This document shows positions 1-12,515 of a stretch of DNA of 64,000 nt, piece after piece. Source of the DNA: Echinometra lucunter (lineage: Eukaryota > Echinodermata > Echinoidea > Camarodonta > Echinometridae); the NCBI GenBank assembly GCA_029962745.1, contig CM057162.1, positions 8,618,657 through 8,682,656 of the forward strand, read 5' to 3'. The notes under the pieces were generated by a model. The model did not search any database and was not told the origin of the DNA. It saw only the letters and a program-made list of their open reading frames with translations. The position numbers were made by a program, and so were the translations under genes. Within the stretch, counting starts at the first letter, position 1, and each line of letters starts with the position of its first letter.

Positions 1-808
1 CTTCTTCGAAACATCAGAAACCTTTCACAGTTGGAAGTACCAACACTAGTCACCTAAAAATGAGCATAAAAGAAATCCTGTATGAGTAGTAATTTTTAAA
101 GATATTTTTTCTGTATTTTTCATTTGTACCGATTTAGCGAATGTTGGAAATAATTTTTTTCTCAACAATGGACATCAGTATAAAATATATAAATAAATCT
201 GAGAGAGAGAAAAAAACCGACTCGCTTATTTTTAATTCTCATTTATGTGTTATGTTGGTATACTTCCAACTGTGAAAAAAAGTTTTGACCTTCTGAAGAA
301 GGAAAATTGGTTGAATAAAAATCCTCGATGTACTCGAAATCACTCAAAGTGGGTTTAGCGCCTTTTGGAAAAAAGTTCTCCATACATACATTCGCCTGTT
401 ACTTTATGGTTAATCATTTTTTTGTTCATTTATGGTTCAACGAATTTAAGAAATGGTACGAGTATTGCTCGGATCAGTTATGAGAAAAGAGTAAGTACAA
501 CGAAAATTAATGTAGTAAATTTGTTCTTTCCTCATTTCAGCAGAACAATACTTATAATATTCCATAAATTACTTTAAAATTTACATTAGAAAGTGTGACC
601 ATAGATATATCTTTTTCTAATGATTATTTGTCTCGACCATGTCGACAGTCTGTGATGTAGCTAAGGGGCAAGGAAGGCAACCCCGCATCGAATGGCGGAG
701 GAACAAAGAGAGAGAGAGAAAAAGAAAAAGAAAAAGAAAAAGAAAAGAGAAAGTGGAAATATAATGAGAAAAGGATGCTGAAAACCCCCTTCTACGAACC
801 GTCGGGGG

Positions 809-996
809 TAGAGTACCTACATAAAGAGAGTAGCGACATAGACGTCCTACTTCTTGGGAAACAAAATGGCGTTCAAATTCTTTCTATTTCGAACACCCGT
901 TTGCTTATCGGAATTGAATAGAAATGTTGCGTAACAGGGAAACAAAATGGCGTTCAAATCTTGGGTTGTCGCTACTCTCTTTATGTAGGTACTCTA
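809..996. mobile_element. 188-bp MITE with 30-bp perfect TIRs and 8-bp target duplication
   Basis: The termini TAGAGTACCTACATAAAGAG and their continuation TAGCGACA recur inverted at the other end. GTCGGGGG flanks both sides (801-808, 997-1004). An 8-bp target duplication is typical of hAT elements. The right arm of the large inverted repeat lacks this element at the matching point. Confidence 0.88.
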
Positions 997-1429
997 GTCG
1001 GGGGGAGGTGGTAGTGCCCTCATCGTTTTGTTATCCTCAACACATCATGTAATTTGGAAGTAAAGACAAAATCAGATATGTGGAACCAGGGCCGTACGCA
1101 GAAATTTTTTTCGGGGGGGGGGGGGCAAACGTGTACAAATTTTCGATGAAGGCACTTGTGCATTTTCAAAAGTGAAATTGAAGGATTTGGTGCCCACTTT
1201 TCGTGAATTTTGTGAAATTTTCAGTAAATAATGTAAATTTTCAAAAGTAGGGGGGGGGCAACTTCTCCCCACCCCCGCCCCCCCCACTGCGTACCGACCA
1301 TGTGTGGTGCAAACTCCGATGAAGACACCCCCCGATCAAAGACTGAAGAACTTTTCTTGAGAATATTTACTTGTCAGAAGATTATGTAGTAATAATGTAA
1401 CATCCCATTTGATTCTAAGGAAATTGTGA

Positions 1430-1660
1430 AATTGTGAAATAGTGGTGAAGGCTTTTGCTTCTCATACAAGAGGTCCTGGGTTTAATTTTTCACCCAGTGC
1501 TTACATCCTTGGCATGGACAATGTGTTTTGCTCACATGTGTTCCTCTCACCCATGTGTATTAAATGGGCACCTGTTTTTGCTGGGGTAAAGGCCTTTAGA
1601 GCAGTAGTCATGTGGCCACCTTGAATAAATGAAACCCAATTATTATGATTATTATTGGTG
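1430..1660 (+). mobile_element. tRNA-derived SINE
   Basis: Box A-like TAGTGGTGAAGG, then box B-like GGTCCTGGGTTTAAT, then a body with ACCCATGTGTATTAAATGGG. The inverted partner copy at 22925-23148 preserves a better box A (TGGCATAGTGG). Confidence 0.65.
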
Positions 1661-1724
1661 CACTTTTTCCTTTTAAGGTAAAATCATTTCCCTCTCTTCG
1701 GCTCCTCACCGTTTCTATATTTTA

Positions 1725-1893
1725 CACTGTAAAAACAGGTTGCCTAAAATCTTTGAGGCGGTTTCTATATGAACCGACCAACTGTTGGTTAAAGAAATTT
1801 GTACATAAAACACATTGGGATTTTTTTAACCCACAGTTGGTCGGTTCATATAGTAACCAACCCGGTGATTTTAACCAACCTTTTTTTACAGTG
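1725..1893. mobile_element. Palindromic MITE (CACTGTAAAAA termini)
   Basis: Begins CACTGTAAAAACAGGTTG and ends with the complement TTTTTTTACAGTG. Internal inverted segments (GAACCGACCAACTGTTGGTT and its complement) make it a near-continuous hairpin. The partner copy in the other arm is 22701-22869. Confidence 0.8.
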
Positions 1894-1969
1894 TAGAGCG
1901 TTGTCCCAAACCATATTCTTCAGCTTGAAGTCACTGGTCACCTTGATTCTTCCTCACACCACCGGCGTA

Positions 1970-2460
1970 AATCCATTCTGAGGAGTGGGGGGGGGGGGGG
2001 GTGATGATTGACTTTTTGACGATTTTTTTTCTGTCGATCTAACACTTAAGTATAAGCACACACCCTCACTGACCCCCACAGACCCCCTTACACACATTTT
2101 AATATTTATTTTGCGAGCGAGCGAAGCGAGCGAGCCAAAAATAACCACTTTTTTGGTTTTCAATCGCATTTTCAAATAGAAATTCTAAAATATGATGGTT
2201 GTTTATGACAGATATTCAAAGATTTTTACTAACAGATTAATTAAAATATGTTTTCTTTCTTAAAAAGTGGGGGGGGGGGGATATTTGTACACGCCATCCC
2301 CCCCTCTCCAAAAAGTGGGGGGGGGGGGGATATATCCCCCCCATCCCCCCGGGATTTACGCCAGTGCCTCACACGCACGCATTTAACATATGTGTCTATC
2401 CCGGCGGGGGTGGGGGAAGTACCCCCAATATTTCATGCGGGGGGGGGGGGGTTGGCCTGT
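1970..2460. repeat. G-run-rich dispersed repeat
   Basis: Contains GAGCGAGCGAAGCGAGCGAG, repeated long G runs, and GATATTTGTACACGCCATCC with C runs. Related copies lie at 51740-52040 (opposite strand), 55060-55470 and 55860-55985. It has no coding capacity. G runs of ten or more could form quadruplexes and may also be assembly-sensitive. Confidence 0.6.
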
Positions 2461-3080
2461 ATTATCACCCCGAATAATTCATCGTTACAAAGAACATAAT
2501 AAAAATATTGAATGATAATGACGACGAAGAGGAAGACATGGAGGATGAGGATGATGATAATGATAATGATGGTGATGATGACGACGGTGATGATAATCAT
2601 TGGTATGGTTACGATTGACAGCGTCATTTTTTTTTCTTTTTGATTATAGGCTATAATTCGTTCCTTCCGGGATGGTGGTCTACGTATAAATAAAGTCAGT
2701 AGAATTTTCACAATGGGGAACGGGGTTTAATACACCATTCTTCTTGCTCTTGGTCACAACTTAAAAGACAGTGCTGCGATTCAGAAATAAGGTTTTTAAA
2801 AGGATTATTCTTATATCAACTGAGGAAAAGATTATTAAACTGATACAACATTTGGCAGGCACTCGAAAGGGAGGCGTCACGTGACCAAAATAACGGCACT
2901 TAACTGAACACCCACACATTCATACATAAACGTGATAAATCTAGAAGTTTATTTTTGTGTGTTTGAAAAGATGAAAAATGATTTACTATTTCTAGTTATT
3001 AGAAGCTTTTACAACACACCAAGAAAAAAGTCTAATTTTGCACCCTTCAAATGTAATACCAGGAGCTACCAGGGTTCAGT

Positions 3081-3580
3081 NNNNNNNNNNNNNNNNNNNN
3101 NNNNNNNNNNNNNNNNNNNNNNNNNNNNNNNNNNNNNNNNNNNNNNNNNNNNNNNNNNNNNNNNNNNNNNNNNNNNNNNNNNNNNNNNNNNNNNNNNNNN
3201 NNNNNNNNNNNNNNNNNNNNNNNNNNNNNNNNNNNNNNNNNNNNNNNNNNNNNNNNNNNNNNNNNNNNNNNNNNNNNNNNNNNNNNNNNNNNNNNNNNNN
3301 NNNNNNNNNNNNNNNNNNNNNNNNNNNNNNNNNNNNNNNNNNNNNNNNNNNNNNNNNNNNNNNNNNNNNNNNNNNNNNNNNNNNNNNNNNNNNNNNNNNN
3401 NNNNNNNNNNNNNNNNNNNNNNNNNNNNNNNNNNNNNNNNNNNNNNNNNNNNNNNNNNNNNNNNNNNNNNNNNNNNNNNNNNNNNNNNNNNNNNNNNNNN
3501 NNNNNNNNNNNNNNNNNNNNNNNNNNNNNNNNNNNNNNNNNNNNNNNNNNNNNNNNNNNNNNNNNNNNNNNNNNNNNNNN
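3081..3580. other. Assembly gap (500 N)
   Basis: Exactly 500 N, so probably a fixed-size placeholder. It falls within or just past a GGTGCA-type MITE (3010-3080) at the inner end of the left inverted-repeat arm. Confidence 0.98.
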
Positions 3581-5540
3581 CTGGCCATTGTGATATAAAT
3601 GGAGGGGCATTTTCAACAATCAAATTCATAATATGTGAATAAGGCAGTTGAAACCTTGTGTGGTGACAGAAAGTGAATATGCTGTTCTTTCTTACACTTA
3701 CTTTTATAATGTATACATGATTTTGTTACGGAAAGCATTCCTTGACTAAACGTTTACTTTAAAATTGCAAATATTGTAGAAGATACCAAATTGAAAAGTA
3801 CTGATGAGCGCAGGTCTCAAGCCGTGATAAAACAAAAATAATGACACAAAACATTAAGATCTCTAAAACAGTTAGTACAGATTTCATGAAGGAAATAATT
3901 CATCAAATAAATTTTAGTTCTGCAAGCATTGTAGACGATGTCAAATTGAAAGTACTGATAACCACAGGTCATGATAAAACAAAAGTTATGACACAGAACA
4001 TTTAAGATTGCTCAAGCAATTAGTACAGAGGCTTGTACAAAATTAATACAACAAATAAAAATATAACAAAAACATTACAGTCTGACAAGAAACTAGTGGA
4101 AAAGATCTATAGGGAAAACAGTGAAATATAGGAAAGAACTGTTTTGAAATTATTTTGCAGCTCCTACAAATTTCTCTACATGCATGAAACCTCTCCCTCA
4201 GTTTCATTTTCACTAAGTGACATTATTTACAATATCTTTAGATATTCTACAATAGTTGATACCTAATGAGAATATATCAGTCAGGTCTCTTATCGACAGG
4301 GTTAATAGCCGGATGCCTAAGTTAGTTCGCCAATAACAACTAAATCTTCATAAACATCTTTTGTAATAGAATATCATAAGATAAAGCAAGAAATCAAGGT
4401 ATGAACATATAAAGTATGTGTTGGAACCGTGATCAGGTGATTGTTAAAGGAAAAAAACATCCTTACAGCCTGTTCGTGTGAACGGTAGAATTGCCACACT
4501 AATTCTAGAATACATATTAAATATCATAACTAACGTGACATTTACAACAACAAAAAACGCAAACACACAGAAAAATTAAGAGAAATCTTTGTCAGACTCT
4601 TTTTAACTTCTCGTATAATCTTTACATATGAAAAGGAATGAAATGTATTCGAATGCACTCTGTTGACAGTCAGTCACTTGCAAGAGGTATGGACACTCCA
4701 AAGAGAGTCCCTCTCCTCACCTTCCAAATAACTGTAGCAACCTTTGCCCCTGGCGTGTTAATATAGAGTTCCTCCTTGGGAAATTATAAAATATTCAGGG
4801 GTCCGTTACATAAAAAATATCACTAACACGTTGCAATAACTGTTATAAGCTTCTGAAATCGTTGCATCTGATTGGCTGAGAGTAAATTTATCTTTAGATA
4901 TGTGGCAGTAATTACTGATAACAAATCTTATAAAACAGGGCGTAGTTCTGACCTGCCGGTGACCAGTTGATATTTCTCTTAATGATTTAATTGTCTGATA
5001 ATGAATAGAAACAAGGCACTCTTTAATTTCTACCTAAGACACTTCAGTGATTTCCTTTGTGGATGGTATTATTTTTTTGCTTTACAAACTTCAATCTCAA
5101 CAAAACAAGAGTATATGTTTTCATGTTAATCATTTCCTTCACTCTCTTAAATCCTTCGATATTATTGTTTCGTTCAGTAGTTCTTCTATGCCATTTTCTT
5201 CTGCCTCCATTGTAACAGGTTGTAATAGGTGACATGTTTCAGCAACATAACTTTACTTTGTTTAAATTCCTGGAACTGCATGTGCACTTTAAGCACATGA
5301 TGTAGTAACTGTCATTCCAGTGCTTAACTCGTTCGATCTCAAGTGTGCAAGCAAGTATTATTCAATATTAAACGCACGCGTACGACAGGGAGGAGACCAT
5401 GTTTTAGTTACTCGCTCATTTCTTAGGAAAATTTGTGATTTTTTTTACCAATTCCTCACAACTCTGACTCATTTTGATGCAACTACTTGTTGGTCTATAA
5501 CCACTATCTGTTTTTGAGTGAAATTTTGGAACATCATCAT
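3581..5540. repeat. 3'-flank of terminal exon copy 2, homologous to 28450-30720
   Basis: No gene seen. Blocks match the region past the other terminal exon: TTTGCCCCTGGCGTGTTAAT at 4743 against a near-match at 30373, and the stretch at 5040-5075 against 30530-30560. It includes a tandem duplication of about 156 bp at 3765-4070, marked by CAAATTGAAA-x-GTACTGAT. In minus-strand orientation this is the 3' untranslated or downstream region. Confidence 0.55.
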
Positions 5541-5544
5541 GTCT

Positions 5545-7815
5545 ACATGAAGTGCACGTAAAAGGCAAAAAAAGAAGCGAGGACCTTCAAACAAGGATCA
5601 GTTTCTACACACTCCACTAGCCCGGGGCCCCGGGGCAGCTCAGACGTCCGACGAAGATGACCATTTGGTCTGTTCGGCTGGTCAACCAACCAAATCGTCT
5701 CCAACCCCAGGACCTATCCATTTGGACGAATTCAATGAAACTAATCTTAATAAAAAAAACTTAAAAGAGAATATTATTTCTCTAAGTTTAATGAGCATCT
5801 TGGTAATCCTCGCAAAACCTGGAAAACATTAAAGAAAGTCTCATTTAAGAGAAGATCTGGGGATAGAATCGAGTTGATAAGGGATGGACATGCTCTTGAT
5901 GATTCTGAGTGTATTGCATCAATATTTAACGAATATTTCACTCAAACTGCCAGTCGATGTAACACTCAACATACTTCTAATGAATTACATCAATTAACCG
6001 ATGAGATCTTTTTGTGTGATTCTATAACAGAGGATTTTGTATACAAAGAACTATCCAATTTATCTGTCTTCAAATCTAGTGGTGTAGACAATTTGCATCA
6101 ACGTCTATTGAAGCTCGCTTCACCTTTCATTGCAAGACCTCTTACACATTTGTTTAATTGTTCGCTCTCCACTGGTTATGTGCCTGTTGAATGGAAGAGC
6201 GCAAGGGTAACGCCTATTTTCAAGGACGGAGACAAGAAAACTCCGTCCAACTACCGTCCGATTTCAGTTCTTTCACATATTGTTAAGATTTTGGAAAAGG
6301 CAGTGCACTCCCAATTTTATGATTACCTTAATGACAATGGTCTACTTAGTGAGAGACAATCGGGCTTCCGACCGCTTCACTCAACAGGCACAGCACTGGT
6401 TGATGTGAATGATTTCTTAAGAGGAGTAGATAGGGGTCTTATCTCCGGAGCACTATTTCTGGACCTGAAACGTGCATTCGATTCGGTGAATCATGACATT
6501 TTACTTCACAAATTGGAACAGTATGGTATAAAGGGAAAAGAATTAGCTTGGTTTAAAAGTTACTTAAGTGATCGATTACAATGTGTCCTGGTTAACGGTG
6601 TTTAGTCAGGTTTTAAAGGTGTAAAAATTGGAATCCCACAGGGATCAATACTGGACCCCCTTCTTTTTACTGTGTTCATTAATGACCTCTGTAATTTGCC
6701 CTTTTGTAAAAATACTAAAGTAAGTTTATACGCTGATGATGCGGCAATATTCTGCCAAGGAAAAGAAATTGCCCTTGTTGAGAAAACGCTGGAATGTGAG
6801 TTTCAAAAAATAGTCAATCACATTGAAAGAAATAATTTGATGTTGAATATTAAGAAGTGTAAGGTTATGTTATTTGGGACAAGTAAACGAATTAAAAATA
6901 AAACTATATGCTTGAAATACAGAGATAATGTCATTGAAGTTGTAAATGAATTCAAATATCTTGGTGTAATATTTGATAGTTGCTTGAAGTGGAATGTACA
7001 TATATTGAAAATTGTTTCTAGAATATCTAGAACCATAGCATGTATAAAAAGAATTAAATATATTTTGCTGAAAAGAATCTTGAAATTGTTATACGATAGT
7101 CTGATATTATCTCATATTGACTATGGCATTGTTTTATGGGGCAGTTGAGCAAAATGTTATTTAGATAAGCTACAAAAGCTTCAAAATCATTACGCCCGTT
7201 TGATATTGAATGCAGATATATTGACACCCCGTACAATATTATTATCCAGCTTAAGATGGCAATCAGTTGTTGAGAGAGTACAATATCAGTTTCAAATATG
7301 GATGTATAAAGTAATAAATGGTAAGATGCCAAAGTATATTAGTGATATAGTATGCCATCGAACGATAAATTTCAATACTAGATATGCAACTGCCTGTCCT
7401 TTATTCATTTTTAAACCCAGAACCGAATATTTTAAAAGATCTTTTTGTTATAAAGGCTCCCTTATATGGAATACATTACCCCCTTCTTTACGTTCATTAA
7501 ACTCTCTAGATTCATTTAAAAAACACTGCAAACTTCTTTCCCTCACACAGCAATAATTCACTTGATACTTGTATACATATTATTCATCAACCGTTTTTTC
7601 CCCTAATTTCCTTCTCATCCTTTTTTTTTCTTTTTTTTTATCGGTTGTTTCCGTTCGTTTCAACATTGTATTTTGTTTAATTTTTGTTTAATTTTTGCTT
7701 TCATTCTTATGTATATTATGTTTGTAAATATGTTTTTTATCATTTGATACAGGGCCCCTTGGTCGAGCAGTTTTTTAACTGAAAGGGCTACCCTGTTTAA
7801 ATAAACGACAAAAAA
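5545..7815 (+). mobile_element. CR1/Jockey-group LINE copy, decayed and internally deleted
   Basis: The 3' part of ORF2 is followed by a 3' tail ending CTGTTTAAATAAACGACAAAA. The 5' part (about 5553-5833) reads a basic, Ser/Pro-rich frame (KRQKKKRGPSNKDQFL) like an ORF1 start and then runs directly into ORF2 in another frame. The endonuclease region and most of ORF1 are missing, which suggests an internal deletion. The element lies just past the stop of the terminal exon at 7869, in its 3' flank. Confidence 0.8.
5754..7556 (+). pseudogene. LINE ORF2 reverse transcriptase remnant
   Basis: Catalyses RNA-templated DNA synthesis in intact relatives. One frame carries the RT blocks in order: [46 protein letters not shown] (first catalytic Asp), GIPQGSILDPLLF and LYADDAAIF (catalytic Asp pair). 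It then has the CR1-type C terminus with LIWNTLPPSLR. Two in-frame stops (TAG 6603-6605, TGA 7146-7148) break it. PQGSILDPL has Asp where LINEs usually have Gly. The N-terminal endonuclease is absent. Dead copy. Confidence 0.88.
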
Positions 7816-7868
7816 AAATATTCCCTGCTTAGCTCTTACGAGCTCTATTGCAACCCTATGTTGTTCCA

Positions 7869-8005
7869 TCACATGAACGCAAGTGATTTCGCTGTTGCTT
7901 GGGGGTCACTGTCTCTGGACCAGTAGTTAAAATTAGCATTTTCTGTGACAGGGGCTTCAGACTGTCCGTCTTTCACACTCTTTTCTGACTCTTCACGCCT
8001 TCCAC
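7869..8005 (-). CDS. Candidate terminal exon (copy 2)
   Basis: After acceptor TTTCTTTCACAG a phase-1 frame runs 44 codons to TGA (7869-7871): GRREESEKSVKDGQSEAPV, then TENANFNYWSRDSD. It pairs with the exon at 30843-30970. A LINE inserted about 50 bases past the stop has displaced the 3' untranslated region. It may be an alternative last exon of the receptor gene, more than 20 kb further on, or the orphaned 3' end of a duplicated gene. No death-fold exons were seen between the two copies. Confidence 0.5.
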
Positions 8006-8034
8006 CTGTGAAAGAAATGAACAGATAAAATATC

Positions 8035-8205
8035 GAGTAAACAGGAATTGTAACATTGTACATTTCCCTGGTGAACTCGTTGGTGTGTTCATGGAGTCAG
8101 GATGTGGTGATTGTATGTTGCAAGGGAGATGAGATAGAGGGTAGGATGGGATGGATGGAAAGGTGGATGGGGATGGGGACGCACGGTAGATGTACCTCCA
8201 GGTGC
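8035..8205. mobile_element. Remnant of a GACGCACGGTA-ended long-TIR element
   Basis: Segments matching the left-inner part of the 61390-62810 element (GGAGTCAGGATGTGGTGAT, GGATGGGATGGATGG) join directly to its right end GACGCACGGTA. This is an internally deleted copy about 30 bp from the terminal-exon acceptor. Confidence 0.65.
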
Positions 8206-9147
8206 GGATCCAGGATTTCTTAGATGGCCAAATTAGAAATCATAAAGTGAAATATTGGCACGTAATGTAGTGTAGCTCTGGACGTATTCATTAATTGTGT
8301 CCGGAAATCTGATTTTTGCAAAATTTAGGTTGGATACCTTGTGGCATCATTACATATGTATCTTTTTACCGATTTCCTTTCATTATTAAGCTGTTCCTGT
8401 ACTTCTGAGGGTTTTTTTTAATTCCAGCACATGTATCATATCAGTTAGTCACACCGTGTGAGATCAGGGTTTACCCCAGTTGGACTTTCTAGCTAAACCG
8501 CATTGTATGGGGATGATTGAAGTGACAACTGTAATATAAAACATGTAAATGTTATGCTCATCAAATTTTCCGCAAAGATAGATCGATAATTTACCAATAC
8601 AGGCATACCCTGTTCAAGTGACGATTTGATTTAAATTCAGATACAGATTTCCTATTCATCCATATTTTTAAAGAAAAATATAGAAAATTGGCCTCCATTT
8701 TTAGTATACACAAGACGTTCATTAGAGTAAACAAAGACATATACTATTTGGGAACATACATGACACATGTGTCATGTCATATAATTGAAGGGTCTACTGG
8801 AATGAAGTTATTTCAGGTTTTCTTTTTGCTTTTGTATTTCTAGAAGAGAAATCATTATTGATACTCAATTGTAATAGATAGCATACAAAGAATCAAAGTA
8901 ATCACTAAAGATCTAGAAGAACATTATTTTGTAAGTCTTGGTTAATATACTACCATTTCAGTTATGTGAATTATAACCGTTCCTGTTTTGTGCTGTAGGC
9001 ATAATTCGATGCAGCTGGAAGCTCCATGAACATTTTAGATACCTGTGAAATTTATAAAATGGTGTAGATTGAAACTGAACCTTATATTGAACTCAAAATA
9101 TGATAATGTATTCATAACAGAATCTCTCCAGAGAGTTGATTGTAATG
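8196..9147. repeat. Direct repeat of 62806-63845
   Basis: About 950 bp matching 62806-63845 in the same orientation, for example TTGGCACGTAATGTAGTGTA. It starts at the end of a long-TIR element in both places and diverges after GTTGATTGTAAT. Non-coding. Confidence 0.85.
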
Positions 9148-9977
9148 TGCTAAGGAAAGATGTTGTTTACATGCATTCTGGCATAGCAGAGAAAAGTCTA
9201 GATGTTGATTTCACCCAGAAAGGAAAGGTTATTTCAAGAGTATTCTAGATCAGTAGTAGATTTGTACATGTAAGTAAGACTGGAGTTTTCTCAAACTAGG
9301 GTAGCATTTGTTCAGAACTTGTTCATGCACTTGAAGCAGCTTGCAGTTAAAGTTCTAGCTTTTTTGCAGAACACGTGCAGTAGCGAAGCGAGATAATTCT
9401 CAGTCATAGTCGCTGTGCGATCATCAACCTCTTTAGGATGCTTTCAACCCCGTCGTGGAAATTGAAGAGGACCTTATTTTCGGCATCGTTCTCAACATCA
9501 TTTTGATATCATCTTTGACATGGTTATCGGCCTTGTGTCGACATCATTTTGGACATTAATCCCAATTTGATCTATGATTAAAAAATTGAAATTAGTAAAG
9601 TGTGCACGTAATCTCCCAGTCTTTTGATATTCATTTTTGCATTTACTGGTTTTTTGTAAATAATACTAATAAATGTGTAACACATTTTCTCATTTAATTG
9701 GCAATACATTGCATATCTTATCAATCTTCGATATGATGCCGTAACAATTATACATAGGGGAAAGTAAACCAATAACAAAGAGGAAAGATAGCAAAGCAAA
9801 ATCATGAACTACCCAGTATTTAGATATGAAATGTCCAAACAAAAAATATGCCATCCAAGAATCACATCACATTTGAAGATGTAAATATATCATATAAAAA
9901 GTACAATGGAAATATGGAGAACTAGAGAAAGGAACAGACAATGAAAGAGGGAGAAGAGAAGAGAAAAGAGAAATAGA
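9148..9977. other. No gene recognised
   Basis: AT-rich unique-looking sequence between the direct repeat and the long-TIR element. Short open frames only. A CGAAGCGAG motif occurs at 9384. No exon with supporting splice phase was found. Confidence 0.6.
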
Positions 9978-11029
9978 TGGTGTGTCAAAAAAAACTTTAC
10001 ATTTCTGAAATGGCTGCCAAATAAAAAAATATATGATTTGGCGGAAAAGGTTTATATTTATGGATAGCTCATGGATTCAACTTTCACATGAGACCAAAAA
10101 GGCTGACAATAATTCATGCTTGGCTAAGCACTGCTCACTTTTGTAAAGGTATGAAAATTAGGTTGCGCAGGAATTGCGCCTTCCAATTTGTGAGTGGTAA
10201 GTCCTTTGTCCTTGTTATAGAAGTATTATCATTATATTTTTCGGCTGCTACCTATCACCACGATTGTTGATATGTGTAATTTTCCTACCGCTACATCTCT
10301 TAACTATTTATTTCATCCCTTGTTCAAAGTTTTATGTTAATATTAATTTCAACCCTTTATCCACATGTACACCCCATTTTATAATATATAAATATCCTCT
10401 AGTAGTCTGTCTACGACTCGGGTTTATTCTTTCATTGTCACTGGGATTTTGGGGAGGGGGTGGGGGGGCTATAATAACTAATAATACGCAACCTACTAGT
10501 TCACACGACCTTAATATTTCAACTTTTTTATGTTATTTGTTATATTTCGAGACAATGAGCGGCCAGTTTTGTTAAGCTGTTGCCATATTCAGTATTTTGT
10601 ACCAATATCTTGTTTTAATCCTCGTTTATGTTACCCTGCCTGAGGATCTTATACTTTTATTTGTAAACCTCGGTCCTGGGTTTTCTGTGTATCTTCTTTA
10701 TTTCAATGTTGTATGTTTTTTTATAATAAATATGAATTAATAAAAATACAAAATTGAGAGTGATATGATAAATTCATGATCAGTTGTAGTCAGTTTAGGT
10801 TTGCAGAGTGAATTCTATGGTTTATTAAGTCAAAATTTTATGCATGAGTGAATTCATTGCATTCATTGTATTCATTATTGTAGCATTGTACCTTTCTCTG
10901 GTAGACTCAGTGGTGTGTTCATGGGAGTCAGGATTGGGTGATGGTACATGGTGCAGGGGAGGTGAGATGTAAGGTAGGACTTTGTTGGGTAGATGGGATA
11001 AGGGTTAAGAGGACATGCATGCTCCCCAC

Positions 11030-11070
<41 letters not shown>

Positions 11071-12250
11071 TAGGTGTGCTTATGCATATCTTGACAATTC
11101 ACATCCGTTGGTCTCCTCTCCAAAATATCCCGACCACATTCCCTTATCCCGAATTCTACCTGCATTTCCGAAATTGGATTGGGACTGGTATCACCCATTG
11201 ACACCTGAAGTCAATTGCATTCTATCGGTCAATCAATCAATACCATAACTTAGACAATCAACATTTAGGTATCAATCAACTAATCAATGTATCAGTCAAT
11301 CAATTAATCAATCAAGCATTCGACCATTCAGCTGTTTCAATCAATGAATTATTCAATAAATCATAATTAATCAATAACTCAGTCAATCACTCAATCAAAG
11401 TTTATCCAACCAACCAACCAGTCTTTTTAGCAGTTGAGTTTCGGACAAGAAAAACCGTACAGTCTAACACAAATTGGTAAAATGAACATGTCAGTCTTTG
11501 TTTTCAGTGGATTTTCATTCATTTCAATTTTACAACTGTTTCATCTATCTTGTAAGAGAAAAAAGGGGGAAAATAAATGATAAGGGAAACTAAAAATCAA
11601 AGTCTGCTAGTTCAGTGGTCCACATGTCCACAAGGGATAAGGGAAGGTGGTTTGGATATTTTGGAGTGGAAACCAAAGAATGTGAATTGTCAAGATATGC
11701 ACCGACACACAGGAAGCAACAGAGAGAGAGGGGGGGGGCATACTGTCCTCTTGACCCTTATCCCATCTAGCCAAGAAAATCTTACCGTATCTCACCTCCC
11801 CTACTGCCTACAACATGTACCACCACCTAATCCTGACTCCCATGAACACACCACTGAGTCTACCAGGGAAAGGTGCAATGCTACAATAATGAATGCAATT
11901 CCCGTTCACTCATGCATAAAATTTTGATTTAATAAACCATAAAATTCACTCAGCAAACCTAAACTGATTGCAACTGATCATGAATTCATCATATCACCCT
12001 CAATTCTGCAACCTCCAAAGGACTCATCTCTCACAAATTGAAAGGTGCAATTCCTGCGCAACCTAGCTTTCATACCCTTTACAAAAGTGAGCGGTGCTCA
12101 CCCAAGCATGGATTATTTTCGTCCTTTTTGGTCTCTTATGAAAGTTGAGTCCATGAGCTATCCGTACATATAAAACTTTTCTTCCAGAATCATGTATTTT
12201 TCATTTGGCAACCATTTCAAAAGTGTAAAGTTTTTTGGGGGGACGCACGG
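9978..12250. mobile_element. Long-TIR (foldback) element, copy A
   Basis: The right end reads GACGCACGG followed by TA. The left end is a diverged GGTGTGTCAAAAA. Arms of several hundred bases are complementary: GCGCAGGAATTGCGCCTTCC near 10170 against its complement near 12045. It has no transposase, so it is non-autonomous. TA target and termini suggest Tc1/mariner-type mobilisation. It carries an insertion at about 10205-10745, C and CT tracts at 11025-11070, and AATC-rich sequence at 11215-11410. Confidence 0.75.
10205..10745 (+). mobile_element. Insertion inside element copy A, LINE 3'-end-like
   Basis: Interrupts the left arm relative to copy B (61390-62810). Ends with ATAATAAATATGAATTAATA and A-rich sequence, as in a retroposed 3' end. 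No ORF with RT motifs. Family not identified. Confidence 0.4.
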
Positions 12251-12274
12251 TAGAAGCTAGTGGCGAGAGTACTG

Positions 12275-12515
12275 AGCAAGAAAGATAGTAAAGAGAAAAA
12301 GAAGCGAGCATGATATGGAGACGAGAACAGAGGGGAGAGAGAAAAAAGGGGAAGTTGGGCACAGTGAAGGAATGAAAGAGAGAAAGAAAGAGAATGTAAA
12401 TAGAGGGAAAGAGAGAGAGTGAGAGGAGAAAGAGAAAGAGATGGGCCAAGTCGGGAGGTCTGAGAGAGAAAGAAGAAAGAAGGAAGAAGAGGCAGCAGAG
12501 AGAAAGAAAAAACAC
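12275..12515 (+). repeat. Polypurine GA-rich tract
   Basis: About 240 bp of almost uninterrupted A/G on the plus strand. The Ser/Leu/Phe-rich open frames on the minus strand are composition artefacts. Confidence 0.8.

Larger units (their letters stand above)
1..3080. repeat. Left arm of large inverted repeat
   Basis: Reads as the reverse complement of about 21010-24690, at high but imperfect identity. The first bases of the window (CTTCTTCGAAACATCAG) match the complement of 24665-24690. The arm contains a SINE, two MITEs, a GA tract (700-760), G/C homopolymer runs (1115-1285, 1987-2000, 2268-2335) and a GAT-rich stretch (2515-2600). Its outer end is cut by the window edge and its inner end by the N gap. 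Confidence 0.85.

Noticed and set aside
2932..3642. Open frames crossing the N block
   Set aside because: Made of unknown bases in an assembly gap.
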